A DNA stretch of 64,000 nucleotides, from positions 124,001 to 188,000 of the forward strand of contig NZ_QAAA01000005.1 in the NCBI RefSeq assembly GCF_003046545.1. Reading direction: 5' to 3'. Position 1 is the stretch's first letter, and each line of letters begins with the position of its first letter. Positions 10,244 through 23,679 of the stretch are shown one piece after another. The notes under the pieces were generated by a model. That model saw nothing but the letters and a program-made list of their open reading frames with translations, was not told the DNA's origin and did not search any database. The translations under genes and the position numbers were made by a program. Source of the stretch: Rhodovulum imhoffii (GTDB taxonomy: Bacteria > Pseudomonadota > Alphaproteobacteria > Rhodobacterales > Rhodobacteraceae).

Positions 10244-10295
10244 AGGATGGACAACCAAAGAGAGATTAAAATAAATATTTTATGACGATAACGTG

Positions 10296-10306
10296 TGGTT
10301 AACCAA
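10296..10306 (+). promoter_or_regulatory. Candidate CtrA half-site in the ctrA promoter region
   Basis: The palindrome GGTTAACC, giving a TTAACC half-site on each strand, lies in the AT-rich gap between sciP and ctrA, about 55 bp before the ctrA start. CtrA recognises TTAA-N7-TTAAC, or TTAACC half-sites, and autoregulates its own gene in Caulobacter. No full TTAA-N7-TTAA spacing and no GANTC methylation site are present in this gap. Autoregulation here is inference. Confidence 0.45.
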
Positions 10307-10359
10307 ATTTCGACAGGGTGCGTCAGGAAAACAGAAACTTCGTGGAACGGAGAAGCAGA

Positions 10360-11070
10360 ATGCGAGTCTTGCTGGTCGAGGACGACCCGACAACGGCAAA
10401 AAGTATCGAAATGATGCTGACCCACGCCAATCTCAACGTCTATGTCACGGATCTTGGGGAAGAAGGCATCGACCTTGCCAAGTTGTATGATTACGACCTG
10501 ATTCTGCTGGACCTGAACCTGCCGGATATGACCGGGCATGAGGTCCTGCGGCAACTGCGCCTTGCCAAGGTCGATACGCCGATCCTGATCGTTTCGGGAG
10601 CAGACGACACGGACAACAAGATCAAGGGCTTCGGTTTCGGTGCCGATGATTATCTGACGAAGCCTTTCCATCGTGATGAACTTGTCGCACGCATCCATGC
10701 GATCATCCGCCGGTCCAAGGGGCATTCGCAGTCAGTGATTCAGACCGGGCGCGTGGCGGTGAACCTTGACGCCAAGACCGCCGAGGTGGACGGACAGGTC
10801 GTGCATCTGACCGGCAAGGAGTATCAGATGCTCGAACTTCTCAGCCTGAGAAAAGGGACGACGCTGACCAAGGAAATGTTCCTTAATCATCTGTACGGCG
10901 GCATGGATGAGCCGGAGCTGAAAATCATCGACGTCTTCATTTGCAAGCTGCGCAAGAAACTCAGCCAGGCGACGGGCGGTGAAAACTACATCGAAACCGT
11001 TTGGGGGCGCGGCTACGTCCTGCGCGATCCGGAGCCGGCGTCGAACACCGACATCGCCCTGCACGCCTGA
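10360..11070 (+). CDS. ctrA: Cell-cycle response regulator CtrA
   Basis: OmpR-type response regulator of the alphaproteobacterial CckA-ChpT-CtrA phosphorelay. In Rhodobacterales it mainly controls motility, gene-transfer-agent and c-di-GMP genes. The 236-aa product has a receiver domain with acidic pocket VEDD, phospho-acceptor Asp51 in [11 protein letters not shown] and Lys in YLTKPFH, then a winged-helix domain with [17 protein letters not shown] and [20 protein letters not shown] lies just before the chosen ATG; an upstream in-frame GTG would add 14 unrelated residues. The sciP neighbour and near-identity to CtrA-type recognition sequences make the call secure. Confidence 0.97.
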   Translation: MRVLLVEDDPTTAKSIEMMLTHANLNVYVTDLGEEGIDLAKLYDYDLILLDLNLPDMTGHEVLRQLRLAKVDTPILIVSGADDTDNKIKGFGFGADDYLTKPFHRDELVARIHAIIRRSKGHSQSVIQTGRVAVNLDAKTAEVDGQVVHLTGKEYQMLELLSLRKGTTLTKEMFLNHLYGGMDEPELKIIDVFICKLRKKLSQATGGENYIETVWGRGYVLRDPEPASNTDIALHA

Positions 11071-15341
<4,271 letters not shown>

Positions 15342-15451
15342 TTGGCGGTTTCCCTGCGGCATCGATGCGCCGGGGTGCCGGATCGGACAGGCCACCGCCC
15401 TGGTTTCCGGAACTCCTGCGGAGCAGCTTAATCAACGGGGTTTGCCCTTAT

Positions 15452-15466
15452 GTTCCATTAATGTTC
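15452..15466 (+). promoter_or_regulatory. Putative LexA (SOS) box, GTTC-N7-GTTC
   Basis: An exact GTTC-CATTAAT-GTTC direct repeat, the LexA operator form described for Rhodobacter and other alphaproteobacteria. It lies 62 bp upstream of the start of the 40-residue membrane peptide gene and downstream of recG, in an AT-rich stretch where a promoter is expected. The match is exact, but the motif is short (eight fixed bases), so one chance occurrence in 64 kb is possible; the promoter position raises the odds. Confidence 0.5.
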
Positions 15467-15528
15467 TTTACATTCCTTCCGAATCATGAGAACAAAAGAG
15501 AAACAAGAGGCCATAAGGAGAACGCGCC

Positions 15529-15651
15529 ATGTTGACCGACCTCAAGGATGTACTGACGCGCTGCCACGCCACGCTGTTGCAAGACGCGTTGGGGGCGGCT
15601 TCTCTGGGTGTCATGCTTTATGTCGGGCTACACCTGCCGGTCCTTGTCTGA
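15529..15651 (+). CDS. 40-residue single-pass membrane peptide, unknown function
   Basis: A short frame starting MLTDLKDVLTRCHATL and ending GLHLPVLV, with a hydrophobic stretch of about 20 residues from roughly residue 20 to 40 (ALGAASLGVMLYVGLHLPVL). The N-terminal half is amphipathic with one Cys and one His. AAGGAG stands eight bases before the ATG, and a perfect intrinsic terminator follows 55 bp after the stop, so it looks like a real independent transcription unit. I do not recognise a named family. Its apparent SOS box recalls small SOS-induced membrane peptides such as TisB, but there is no sequence similarity to TisB and that role is speculation. Confidence 0.7.
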   Translation: MLTDLKDVLTRCHATLLQDALGAASLGVMLYVGLHLPVLV

Positions 15652-15706
15652 CTGCCTGCGTTCCGACGGCTGCCCTGTCCCCTGCCTGTTGCCTCGGATC
15701 GCGCCT

Positions 15707-15737
15707 GCCGCCGCTTTCCCCAAAGCGGCGGCTTTTT
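15707..15737 (+). terminator. Rho-independent terminator after the 40-aa peptide gene
   Basis: A perfect 11-bp stem GCCGCCGCTTT / AAAGCGGCGGC with a CCCC loop, followed directly by TTTTT. The T-run is on the plus strand only, so it ends plus-strand transcription and does not serve the convergent Fe-S scaffold gene. Confidence 0.92.
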
Positions 15738-16189
15738 CATGCGCAGGCGATGGATTCGGCGGCATCGAAGGCCGCCAGAGTCGCCTCAAGGCAGAGCAGG
15801 ATGGAGGCGTGACGGTTCCTGTAGCTCCGTGCGGGAATCAGTACCTCAAGCCCGTCGAAGGGGGCGGACGGGGCGGGACCGTCTTCGTTCAACATTGCCA
15901 AAAGCTGGTCCCGGGCGGTTTGCAACTCATCCCGGCTGCGCCCGATCACATTTGCCCCGACGACCGAGGCAGCCGCCTGCCCAAGGGCGCAGGCCTTTAC
16001 GTCCTGCCCGAAGGCACTGACGCGCCCCTCTGTCACATTCACATCCACCGAAACGGTCGATCCGCAGAGCGGCGCGCGCTTGCGGGCAGCTCCCATCGGG
16101 GCCTCCAGCCGGTCCAGATACGGAATATCCGCTGCGAGAGCCAGTATCCGCTGGGAATACAGTTTGATCAGATCGGAGTCGTCGGACAT
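15737..16189 (-). CDS. IscU/NifU-like iron-sulfur cluster assembly scaffold protein
   Basis: Predicted scaffold on which Fe-S clusters are built before transfer to apoproteins. The 150-aa product keeps three Cys at family positions: Cys42 in PLCGSTVSVDV, Cys67 in VKACALGQAAASV and Cys133 in ASILLCLEATL. The sequence around them is diverged from classical IscU, closer to the SufU-like proteins of Rhodobacterales. The ATG at MSDDSDLIKLYSQ was chosen because the longer frame adds 70 residues overlapping hisI without family resemblance. No isc or suf gene is adjacent; hisI is divergent. Confidence 0.8.
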   Translation of the reverse strand: MSDDSDLIKLYSQRILALAADIPYLDRLEAPMGAARKRAPLCGSTVSVDVNVTEGRVSAFGQDVKACALGQAAASVVGANVIGRSRDELQTARDQLLAMLNEDGPAPSAPFDGLEVLIPARSYRNRHASILLCLEATLAAFDAAESIACA

Positions 16190-16256
16190 GGCTTTCCCTC
16201 GTGGCATATCCCCTATACCTACCTCCTTGAAACAGGTTTTCAAAGGAGAAGCCGCG

Positions 16257-16613
16257 ATGGCTTTCGATCCCGATACCCTGCGTTTCAACGCCGACGGGCT
16301 GATACCGGCAATTGCCCAGGCAGAGGATGGGCAGGTTCTGATGATGGCGTGGATGAACCGTGAGGCCGTACTGCGCACGCTGAAGACCGGCAGGGTCACT
16401 TATTGGTCGCGTTCCCGGCAGGCGTTCTGGGTCAAGGGCGAAACCAGCGGCCATCTGCAAAGGTTGGTCGAAATGCGGGTGGATTGCGATCGCGACTGCC
16501 TGTTGATGATTGTCGACCAGACCGGCCCGGCTTGCCACACCAACCGGCGCAGTTGTTTCTACACCGCCCTGCGCAGGGGGGAGGAAGTCGAACTCATGAC
16601 GCCGGACCGTTAA
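16257..16613 (+). CDS. hisI: Phosphoribosyl-AMP cyclohydrolase HisI
   Basis: Third step of histidine synthesis: opens the purine ring of phosphoribosyl-AMP. The 118-aa product carries MMAWMN, the metal site DCDRD at residues 76-80, and zinc ligands in ACHTNRRSC (Cys93 and Cys100). AAAGGAG precedes the ATG by eight bases. It is a stand-alone HisI without a fused HisE domain. Its stop codon overlaps the stop of convergent gluQ. Confidence 0.95.
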   Translation: MAFDPDTLRFNADGLIPAIAQAEDGQVLMMAWMNREAVLRTLKTGRVTYWSRSRQAFWVKGETSGHLQRLVEMRVDCDRDCLLMIVDQTGPACHTNRRSCFYTALRRGEEVELMTPDR

Positions 16614-17452
16614 AGCCCAACCATACGGCGGATATCGCCGGGGGTGGCGCCCTCCGCCCGGTAGCGGGCAATGGCGCGGGCGTCATCGCGTTTGGCAAGG
16701 CGTCTTCCGGCGGCATCGGTGATCAGTCGGTGGTGGTGATAGCGCGGCGTGGGCAGGTCCAGAAGCGTCTGGAGCAGAACGTGAATCTGTGTCGCCTCGA
16801 ACAGGTCTTGCCCGCGCACGACCTCGTCGATCCGCTGGCAGGCATCGTCCACCACCACGGCCATGTGGTAGGAAATGCCGATATCGCGCCGGGCGAGCAC
16901 CACATCCCCGACATGGCAGAGCAACTGCGCGGGAGGAACGGTATGAACACCGGCATAAAGGCCGGTTTCGACAAACCGCAGCGGGGGGTCTTCCAGACAG
17001 TCCAGAGCCCGCGCCATGTTCAGGCGGATGGCGTCCGTCCTGGCGGCTTCCGCCATCGGACGGTTGCGGCAGGTGCCGGGGTAGACCAGCCCGTCCGGCC
17101 CGTGAACCGGCGTACCTTGCGGGGCGGAAAGGGCCTCTCGAATATCGCCGCGGGTGCAGCGGCAGGGATAAGTGAGGCCCATGCCCGCAAGCCGTGCCAG
17201 TGCCGCGTCATAGGCAGAACGGCGGTCGGATTGGCGCAGGGGCGTCTCCGGCCAGCGCAGACCCAGCCAGCGCAGATCTTCATGAATCGCGGCCTCGAAT
17301 TCAGGCTTGCAGCGCGGGGTATCGATGTCTTCGATGCGGAGCAGAAAAACATCTGCCCGCGCCGCTGCCGTCAGGGCCGAAAACGCATGCCCAAGATGCA
17401 AAAGCCCCGTAGGCGAGGGGGCAAAGCGGGTGCGAATTACGCCGCCAGCCAT
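16610..17452 (-). CDS. gluQ: Glutamyl-Q tRNA(Asp) synthetase
   Basis: Truncated GluRS paralogue that activates glutamate and attaches it to queuosine-34 of tRNA-Asp. At 280 aa it has only the catalytic core and lacks the anticodon-binding domain. The class I HLGH motif is at residues 19-22 ([13 protein letters not shown]), zinc-type cysteines are in YPCRCTRGD and YPGTCR, and the second class I motif is degenerate (LAKRDDAR). The start lies inside the end of trmFO (16-base overlap), so the two tRNA-modification genes form a unit. Confidence 0.92.
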   Translation of the reverse strand: MAGGVIRTRFAPSPTGLLHLGHAFSALTAAARADVFLLRIEDIDTPRCKPEFEAAIHEDLRWLGLRWPETPLRQSDRRSAYDAALARLAGMGLTYPCRCTRGDIREALSAPQGTPVHGPDGLVYPGTCRNRPMAEAARTDAIRLNMARALDCLEDPPLRFVETGLYAGVHTVPPAQLLCHVGDVVLARRDIGISYHMAVVVDDACQRIDEVVRGQDLFEATQIHVLLQTLLDLPTPRYHHHRLITDAAGRRLAKRDDARAIARYRAEGATPGDIRRMVGL

Positions 17453-18774
17453 TCCAGCCAGGCAGCTTTGGCACGGTCGGTATACGCCTTGTAGCGATCG
17501 CGACGTCCGCGCCGCCCACCGCGCAGCCCTTCGACCGGGGGGAACAGACCGAAATTGACGTTCATCGGTTGAAACGACTTCGCGTCTGCTCCGCCCGTGA
17601 TGTGATGGAGAAGTGCGCCGGTGGCCGTGACGTGGGGGATTGGAGGCAGGGTGCGGCCCTGCATTTCCGCGACCGCCAACCGCCCGGCCAAAAGCCCCAT
17701 TGCGGCACTTTCAACGTAGCCTTCAACGCCGGTAATCTGCCCTGCAAACCGGAGGTTTGGCCGCGACTTCAACCGAAGCCGGTCATCGAGCAGCGTGGGG
17801 GCGTTCAGGAACGTATTGCGGTGAATGCCGCCAAGGCGCGCGAAACGCGCATTCTCAAGCCCTGGAATCATTTTGAAAACAGCCGCCTGAGCTCCATATT
17901 TCATCTTGGTCTGAAAGCCCACGATGTTGAATAATGTGCCAAGGGCATTGTCCCGGCGCAGTTGCACAACGGCATGGGGCTTGACCTGTGGCTGGTGCGG
18001 ATTGGTCAGGCCGACGGGCTTCATCGGGCCGTGGCGCAGGGTTTCGCGCCCCCGCTCGGCCATGACTTCGATCGGAAGGCAGCCATTGAAATACCCGGCG
18101 GTTTCGCCTGCGTGAAATTCGGTCTTGTCAGCGGCCAGAAGCGCGTCGATGAAGGCTTCGTACTGGTCGCGGTCCATCGGGCAGTTGAGATAAGCGGTAC
18201 GCTCTTGCGGTGTTTCACCCTTGTCATAGCGGGACTGGAACCACGCCTTTTCCATGTCGATGCTGTCGGCGTAGACGATGGGCGCGATGGCGTCGAAGAA
18301 GGCCAGTGCCTCGGCCCCGGTTTCCGCACGCAAGGCCTCCCCCAGCGGGGCGGATGTCAGTGGGCCAGTGGCGATGATCCAGCTTCCATCTCCGGGAAGA
18401 TTTTTGAGTTCAGTTGTTTGAAGGGTTATATTCGGGTGATGAATTAACTTCTCCGTCACCGCGGCAGAGAATGCCTCCCGGTCCACGGCCAGCGCGCCGC
18501 CCGCGGGCAGGCGATGGGCATCGGCCATGCTCATGATCAGCCCACCGGCCTGCCGCATCTCCCAATGGAGAAGGCCGACGGCGTTCTGCTCATCGTCGTC
18601 GGAGCGGAAAGAGTTGGAGCAGACCATCTCCGCGAGCTTGCCCGTCTGGTGGGCAAAAGTGCCTGTGGCGGGGCGCATCTCATGCAGAACGACCTTTGCC
18701 CCGGCCCGCGCGGCCTGCCAGGCGGCCTCCGACCCGGCAAGCCCGCCGCCAACGATATTCAGCGTTTGCGTCAC
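17437..18774 (-). CDS. trmFO: Folate-dependent tRNA (uracil-54-C5) methyltransferase TrmFO
   Basis: FAD- and methylenetetrahydrofolate-dependent enzyme forming ribothymidine at position 54 of tRNA. The 445-aa product starts with the Rossmann FAD motif [11 protein letters not shown] and carries the family hallmark [18 protein letters not shown]. Other conserved pieces are [11 protein letters not shown] and [11 protein letters not shown]. It lies directly downstream of gyrA on the minus strand with about 17 bp between them. Together with gluQ and mnmA it adds to the tRNA-modification genes in this window. Confidence 0.95.
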   Translation of the reverse strand: MTQTLNIVGGGLAGSEAAWQAARAGAKVVLHEMRPATGTFAHQTGKLAEMVCSNSFRSDDDEQNAVGLLHWEMRQAGGLIMSMADAHRLPAGGALAVDREAFSAAVTEKLIHHPNITLQTTELKNLPGDGSWIIATGPLTSAPLGEALRAETGAEALAFFDAIAPIVYADSIDMEKAWFQSRYDKGETPQERTAYLNCPMDRDQYEAFIDALLAADKTEFHAGETAGYFNGCLPIEVMAERGRETLRHGPMKPVGLTNPHQPQVKPHAVVQLRRDNALGTLFNIVGFQTKMKYGAQAAVFKMIPGLENARFARLGGIHRNTFLNAPTLLDDRLRLKSRPNLRFAGQITGVEGYVESAAMGLLAGRLAVAEMQGRTLPPIPHVTATGALLHHITGGADAKSFQPMNVNFGLFPPVEGLRGGRRGRRDRYKAYTDRAKAAWLEWLAA

Positions 18775-18791
18775 TGCCTTGCCCTCCGGGG

Positions 18792-21515
18792 TCAGCCGTC
18801 CTGCTCATCCTCGTTATCCGCAATCCACGCGACGGAGACGACCTCCTCCCCCTCGGCGGTATTGAAGACACGCACGCCCCCCGCGCTGCGTGAGCGGAAA
18901 GAGATATCTTCTACCGGGCAGCGGATGGACTGGCCGGTAGACGTCACCAACATGATCTGATCTTCCATCGCGACCGGGAAACACGCAACCAGCGGGCCGC
19001 TGCGCAGGGCCTTGTCCATCGCCTGGACACCCTGGCCGCCGCGCCCCCGGACAGGGTAATCATGGCTGGAAGACAACTTGCCCGCGCCGCCCGTGGTAAT
19101 GGTCAGCATCAAGTCTTCGCAGGCGGACATCTCGGCATATCGTTCGGGCGAGAGCTGGCCGGGCTCCACCTCGGTCTCGTCGTCTTCGGCGGTATCTTCG
19201 GTCGCGCCCGCGACGAGGCGGCGTTGCTTGAGGTAAGCGGCGCGTTCTTCTGGTGTGGCCTCAAAATGGCGGATCACCGCCATCGAGACGACATGATCCC
19301 TCTCCGCCAGCCTGATTCCCCGTACGCCGGTGGATTTACGCCCCTTGAAGACCCGCACAACGGTCGAAGGAAAGCGGATCGCCCGGCCAAGGGCCGTGAC
19401 CAGCACGACATCGTCGTCTTCGGTACAGATGCGCGCGTTGACCAGGCTTACACCGTCGGGCAGGTCCATCGCGATCTTTCCGTTGCGCTTGACATTGGTG
19501 AAATCCGACAGCGCGTTGCGGCGCACGTCGCCCGCGGTGGTGGAAAAGACGATTTGAAGGTCGTCCCATTCGTCTTCGGGCCGGTCGACCGGCATGATCG
19601 CCGCCACGGACACGCCGGAGGGGATGGGAAGGATGTTGACGATTGCCTTGCCCTTCGCAGTGCGCCCACCCTGGGGCAGGCGCCAGCACTTCAGCTTGTA
19701 GACCATGCCGTCGGTGGTGAAGAACAAAAGCTGGGTATGCGTGTTCGCCACGAAGAGGGTGGTGACGACGTCCTCCTCCTTGGTCTGCATTCCCGAAAGT
19801 CCCTTGCCGCCCCTGCGTTGCGCGCGGAAATCGACCAGCGGGGTGCGCTTGATATAGCCCGACTGGGTAACCGTCACGACCATGTCCTCCCGCTCGATCA
19901 GGTCCTCGTCCTCCATGTCGCCGGACCAGTCGGCAATCTCGGTGCGCCGGGGGACTGCGAACTGCTCTTTCACATCGCGCAATTCGTCGGAGATGATCGA
20001 CATGATCCGCTCCCGCGAGCGCAGGATGTCGAGGTAATCGCGGATCTTTCCGGCAAGCTCCCGCAACTCGTCGGTGACCTCTTTTACCCCCATCGCGGTG
20101 AGACGTTGCAAGCGCAGATCAAGGATCGCGCGGGCCTGCAGTTCGGAAAGATTGTAGGTGCCGTCCCCGTTCATCGTGTGGGTCGGATCGTCGATCAGGC
20201 GGATGTATTCCGCGATGCTTTCGGCCGGCCAGCGGCGTGACATCAGCCGCTCCCGCGCTTCTGCCGGGTCGGCGGAGGCGCGGATCGTGGCGACCACCTC
20301 ATCGACATTCGACACCGCGACCGCGAGTCCGCACAGGATATGGCTGCGCTCCCGCGCCTTGCGCAAATCGTAGGCGGTGCGCCGGGCAACGACTTCCTCA
20401 CGGAAGCTTATGAAGTAGCTTAGAAAATCATGCAGGGTCAATTGCTCTGGCCGGCCGCCGTTCAGGGCCAGCATGTTGCACCCGAAGGACGTCTGCATCG
20501 GTGTGAAACGAAAAAGCTGGTTCAGAACCACGTCGGGGGTGGCATCGCGCTTGAGCTCGATCACCACGCGCACGCCGACCCGGTCGGATTCGTCCTGGAC
20601 ATGGGCAATGCCCTCGATCCGTTTGTCGCGGGCGGCCTCGGCGATCCTTTCGATCATCGTGGATTTGTTCACCTGGTAGGGGATCTCATCGACGACGATG
20701 GCAAAGCGATCCTTGCGAATCTCCTCGATCCGCGTTTTGGCGCGAAGGATCACGCTGCCGCGCCCTTCCAGGTAGGCTTTGCGCGCGCCGGACCGGCCAA
20801 GGATCAGGCCGCCTGTGGGAAAATCGGGGGCGGGGACATACGCCATCAACTGCTCGGTCGAGAGGTCCGGATCCTCGATCAGGGCCAGCGTGGCATCCAC
20901 CACTTCGCCAAGATTATGGGGCGGAATATTGGTGGCCATGCCAACGGCGATACCGCCTGCACCGTTGACCAGCATGTTTGGAAAGCGCGCCGGAAGGACA
21001 GTCGGTTCGCGGTCCTTGCCATCGTAGTTGTCCTGGAAATCGACGGTCTCTTTCTCGATATCCGCCAGCAAGGCCTGGGCGGATTTGTCCATCCGCACCT
21101 CGGTGTATCGCATGGCGGCGGGGTTGTCCCCATCCATGGAGCCGAAGTTGCCCTGGCCGTCCAGAAGCGGCAGCGACATGGAAAAGCCCTGCGCCATCCG
21201 CACCAGCGCGTCGTAGATCGCACTGTCGCCATGGGGGTGATATTTCCCCATCACGTCACCGACGGGGCGGGCGGACTTGCGATAAGGTTTTTCATGGGTG
21301 TTGCCGGTTTCGTGCATCGCGTAAAGGATGCGCCTGTGAACGGGCTTGAGACCGTCCCGCAGGTCCGGAATCGCGCGGGAGACGATCACGCTCATCGCGT
21401 AATCGAGATAGGAGGTTTTCATCTCCTCCTCGATCGCGACAGAGGGGCCATCGTAGGTGGGGCGCTTTGAGCCGGTTTCTTCTTCGTTTTCAGGTGTTTC
21501 CGGGGTGTCGGTCAA
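18792..21515 (-). CDS. gyrA: DNA gyrase subunit A
   Basis: Breakage-reunion subunit of gyrase that introduces negative supercoils. The catalytic Tyr137 is in [10 protein letters not shown] and the gyrase-specific GyrA box QRRGGKG is present, separating it from ParC. The quinolone region reads GDSAIYDA, with the Ser83- and Asp87-equivalents (Ser98, Asp102) both wild type. The C-terminal beta-pinwheel is complete. The chosen start is a TTG ([12 protein letters not shown]) with AGGA six bases upstream, giving 907 aa; a longer ATG frame adds 26 unlikely residues. Confidence 0.96.
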   Translation of the reverse strand: MTDTPETPENEEETGSKRPTYDGPSVAIEEEMKTSYLDYAMSVIVSRAIPDLRDGLKPVHRRILYAMHETGNTHEKPYRKSARPVGDVMGKYHPHGDSAIYDALVRMAQGFSMSLPLLDGQGNFGSMDGDNPAAMRYTEVRMDKSAQALLADIEKETVDFQDNYDGKDREPTVLPARFPNMLVNGAGGIAVGMATNIPPHNLGEVVDATLALIEDPDLSTEQLMAYVPAPDFPTGGLILGRSGARKAYLEGRGSVILRAKTRIEEIRKDRFAIVVDEIPYQVNKSTMIERIAEAARDKRIEGIAHVQDESDRVGVRVVIELKRDATPDVVLNQLFRFTPMQTSFGCNMLALNGGRPEQLTLHDFLSYFISFREEVVARRTAYDLRKARERSHILCGLAVAVSNVDEVVATIRASADPAEARERLMSRRWPAESIAEYIRLIDDPTHTMNGDGTYNLSELQARAILDLRLQRLTAMGVKEVTDELRELAGKIRDYLDILRSRERIMSIISDELRDVKEQFAVPRRTEIADWSGDMEDEDLIEREDMVVTVTQSGYIKRTPLVDFRAQRRGGKGLSGMQTKEEDVVTTLFVANTHTQLLFFTTDGMVYKLKCWRLPQGGRTAKGKAIVNILPIPSGVSVAAIMPVDRPEDEWDDLQIVFSTTAGDVRRNALSDFTNVKRNGKIAMDLPDGVSLVNARICTEDDDVVLVTALGRAIRFPSTVVRVFKGRKSTGVRGIRLAERDHVVSMAVIRHFEATPEERAAYLKQRRLVAGATEDTAEDDETEVEPGQLSPERYAEMSACEDLMLTITTGGAGKLSSSHDYPVRGRGGQGVQAMDKALRSGPLVACFPVAMEDQIMLVTSTGQSIRCPVEDISFRSRSAGGVRVFNTAEGEEVVSVAWIADNEDEQDG

Positions 21516-21703
21516 CTTTTTTCCTGCCCTTTTGCCCGTGATCAAGATATTGTTGGCGGCACTATATCGCAGGGCGCATATAGGGTGCAACATACCCCCC
21601 GCACCAGGATTTGGCAGCAGGGAAGGAAGAGTGATAACAGATTGTTTTTATTGAAAACTCCTTTGTTTCAGGCATCATTTCCCATGCGGCAGGAGGATAA
21701 GGG

Positions 21704-21973
21704 ATGTCCAAAACGGAAACGGAATTGATGTTGAAAGGCTACGGTCTGACCACGGCGGAGTTCTTCTACCGGATGCCGGATTACCTTAATGTGCTCAACA
21801 GTTTCGTCTGGCAGGACTACGATCTTGCGCCCGATCATCCGCGGCTTTTTCGTTTCATAGAGTACTGGCAGAAGGAGATCGAGGGGCCGCTCCACTCGGT
21901 CCGGTTTACGCATCGCAAGCTGATCGCACCGGGGGAATGGCGCAATGTGGTGGGGGAATTCACCTTGCACTGA
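21704..21973 (+). CDS. usg: Usg family protein
   Basis: An 89-aa protein of the Usg family, named for a gene near the trp operon in other bacteria; its biochemical role is not established. The sequence is rich in aromatic residues, for example EFFYRMPDYLN, SFVWQDYDLAPDHPRLF and FIEYWQKEIEG. A strong AGGAGG ribosome binding site stands nine bases before the ATG. It is divergent from gyrA, and its last 14 bases overlap the convergent dsbB. Confidence 0.85.
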   Translation: MSKTETELMLKGYGLTTAEFFYRMPDYLNVLNSFVWQDYDLAPDHPRLFRFIEYWQKEIEGPLHSVRFTHRKLIAPGEWRNVVGEFTLH

Positions 21974-22433
21974 GCCGGAGCGCCATCAGCCAGATTCCCG
22001 CCAGGACAAGCGACCCGGCGGCGTTGTAGGTTGCCATCGACAATCCCAGAAGAGACCATGGCACCTCATCGCACAACACGACGGCAGGCCCCGCGGCGTC
22101 AAAGCTCAGCAGGTCCGCCCCGGACATCTTTCCCAGTCCGCCGCCGGCGCTGGTGCATGAGGCCGGACCGGGCCACCAGCCGCGCTCCACTCCCGTATGG
22201 TAGCCGCCCAGCCCGGTGGATATGAGCATCGTTCCCAGCCCGGCCAGTGGCAGGCTGCGCCCCATCGACACAAGCGCCAAAGGCCCCAGCACCGCAGCGA
22301 TCACATGGGGCCATCGTTGCCAGATACAAAGTTTGCAGGGCGCAATGCCGAAAACATACTGGAACACCAGCGCCGCGCCGATGATCGCAGCAGATCCAAG
22401 GGCCGCAAGTAAAACCATGTGGGTGCGGGTCAT
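21960..22433 (-). CDS. dsbB: Disulfide bond formation protein DsbB
   Basis: Inner-membrane quinone reductase that reoxidises DsbA. The 157-aa product has four predicted helices and both redox pairs: CKLC at residues 33-36 in the first periplasmic loop and Cys93 with Cys121 in the second (ASCTSAGGG and LCDEVPW). The ATG overlaps the stop of the upstream YqaA-like gene (ATGA), which favours it over a longer frame reaching back 88 residues into that gene. The second cysteine loop is longer than in E. coli DsbB, as is common in alphaproteobacteria. Confidence 0.92.
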   Translation of the reverse strand: MTRTHMVLLAALGSAAIIGAALVFQYVFGIAPCKLCIWQRWPHVIAAVLGPLALVSMGRSLPLAGLGTMLISTGLGGYHTGVERGWWPGPASCTSAGGGLGKMSGADLLSFDAAGPAVVLCDEVPWSLLGLSMATYNAAGSLVLAGIWLMALRLSAR

Positions 22434-23008
22434 ATGAACTTCACCAGATAGAATCCACCCAGAAGGATCACGACGAACAGGGTGAAGATCAACCCAAGAC
22501 GCCGCTCTATGAAATCGCGAATGGGCCCCCCGAATTTCCACAGCAGCGCGGCGATCAGGAAAAACCGCAGACCCCGCGCCAGAATACTGGCCATCATGAA
22601 GACCCAGATGTTCAGGGCCGTTGCCCCCGACAGGATCGTGATGACCTTGTAGGGAAAGGGCGTCACCCCCGCGATCAGAACCGCCCAGGCCCCCCACTGG
22701 TTATAGGTTTCCCGAAACTCGTCGAAATAGGCGTCCTTGCCGTAGAACTCCAGCACGGGCTGCCCGACGGTTTCGAACACCCCCCAGCCGATATAATACC
22801 CCAGCAGCCCGCCCAGAACAGACCCCGCCAGGGCTATCCCCGCGATCCCCCAGGCCTGCGCCGGACGCGCTAGAATCATGGGAATCATCAGCACATCGGG
22901 CGGGATCGGAAAGACAGAGCTTTCGACGAACGCAACAATGAACAGCGCCCATAGCGCGTGGGGGCTGTGGGCCAGAGAAAGGGTCCAGTCATACAGGCGG
23001 CGGATCAT
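22430..23008 (-). CDS. YqaA/DedA-like (VTT domain) membrane protein
   Basis: A 192-aa inner-membrane protein with the YqaA pattern: an early helix, the PIPPDVLMIPM loop, LGYYIGWG, and AGVTPFPYKVITILSG, the re-entrant segment of the SNARE-associated/VTT superfamily. Some DedA relatives act in lipid flipping or membrane homeostasis, but the substrate of this subgroup is unknown. GGAG precedes the chosen ATG (MIRRLYDW). Translational coupling with dsbB suggests a joint envelope role, which is inference. Confidence 0.85.
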   Translation of the reverse strand: MIRRLYDWTLSLAHSPHALWALFIVAFVESSVFPIPPDVLMIPMILARPAQAWGIAGIALAGSVLGGLLGYYIGWGVFETVGQPVLEFYGKDAYFDEFRETYNQWGAWAVLIAGVTPFPYKVITILSGATALNIWVFMMASILARGLRFFLIAALLWKFGGPIRDFIERRLGLIFTLFVVILLGGFYLVKFI

Positions 23009-23133
23009 GGGGGGCTCCGGCAGTGTCTTGCCCATGCAGCATGCGCGGCGCGAGGGGTCAAGCCTGAAGGCTGTGCGCTTGCCGGCAGGCAGACCGCCCG
23101 GTAAACGCAAGAGAACAGAGAAAAGGAGGCGCC

Positions 23134-23679
23134 ATGACACTTTTATCCCTGTCTCTCACGCGCGTCGCCCGCGTGCTTGCGATGACGGGAGGGGCGGTGT
23201 TGCTGGCCATTGCCGGTGTCACGGTGGTTTCGATTCTGGGGCGTGCGCTGCCGGGGTTGCCGCCCGTTACGGGCGATTACGAACTGACAGAAGCCGGAAC
23301 GGCCATCGCGCTGTTCTGCTTTTTGCCTTGGTGCCAGCTGAACCGCGCCCATGTCAGTGTCGATCTGCTGACCCGCCGTTTGCCCCGGAGGCTGGAGGCG
23401 CTTTCCGGCCTTCTGGCGGATGCGGTGATGATGGCTGTGGCCGGTGTCATCTTGTGGCGGCTGTGGCTGGGCTTTGCCGAGAAATTTCCCCATGGCGGCC
23501 CGGCCCTGCGTGCGGTGCTGAACATGGGGCCACCACCCGTCTTCGCAGAGACCACCTATGACTTGCAGATCCCGCTCTGGGTTCCATATGCGCTGTGCCT
23601 GCCGGGGGCGGGGCTGTTTGCGCTGGCGACACTGGCCAGCCTGATAGAGGCATTCCGCCGCGGGGCGGGGCATCTATGA
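23134..23679 (+). CDS. TRAP transporter small permease (DctQ family)
   Basis: A 181-aa protein with four predicted helices, the small membrane component of a tripartite ATP-independent periplasmic transporter for organic acids or similar solutes. The segment FLPWCQLNRAHVSVDLLTRRLP is a typical DctQ signature (an LPWxQ-N-HVxVD pattern). AAAGGAGG precedes the ATG. The stop overlaps the start of the large permease. No DctP-type binding protein is adjacent. Confidence 0.9.
   Translation: MTLLSLSLTRVARVLAMTGGAVLLAIAGVTVVSILGRALPGLPPVTGDYELTEAGTAIALFCFLPWCQLNRAHVSVDLLTRRLPRRLEALSGLLADAVMMAVAGVILWRLWLGFAEKFPHGGPALRAVLNMGPPPVFAETTYDLQIPLWVPYALCLPGAGLFALATLASLIEAFRRGAGHL

Noticed and set aside
10261-10290. 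Possible full CtrA box TTAA-N7-TTAA in the ctrA promoter
   Set aside because: TTAA at 10266 is followed after seven bases by ATTT, not TTAA. Only the separate GGTTAACC site fits.
20986-21220. Quinolone-resistance changes in gyrA
   Set aside because: The key region reads GDSAIYDA with Ser and Asp at the resistance positions, so no known resistance substitution is seen.
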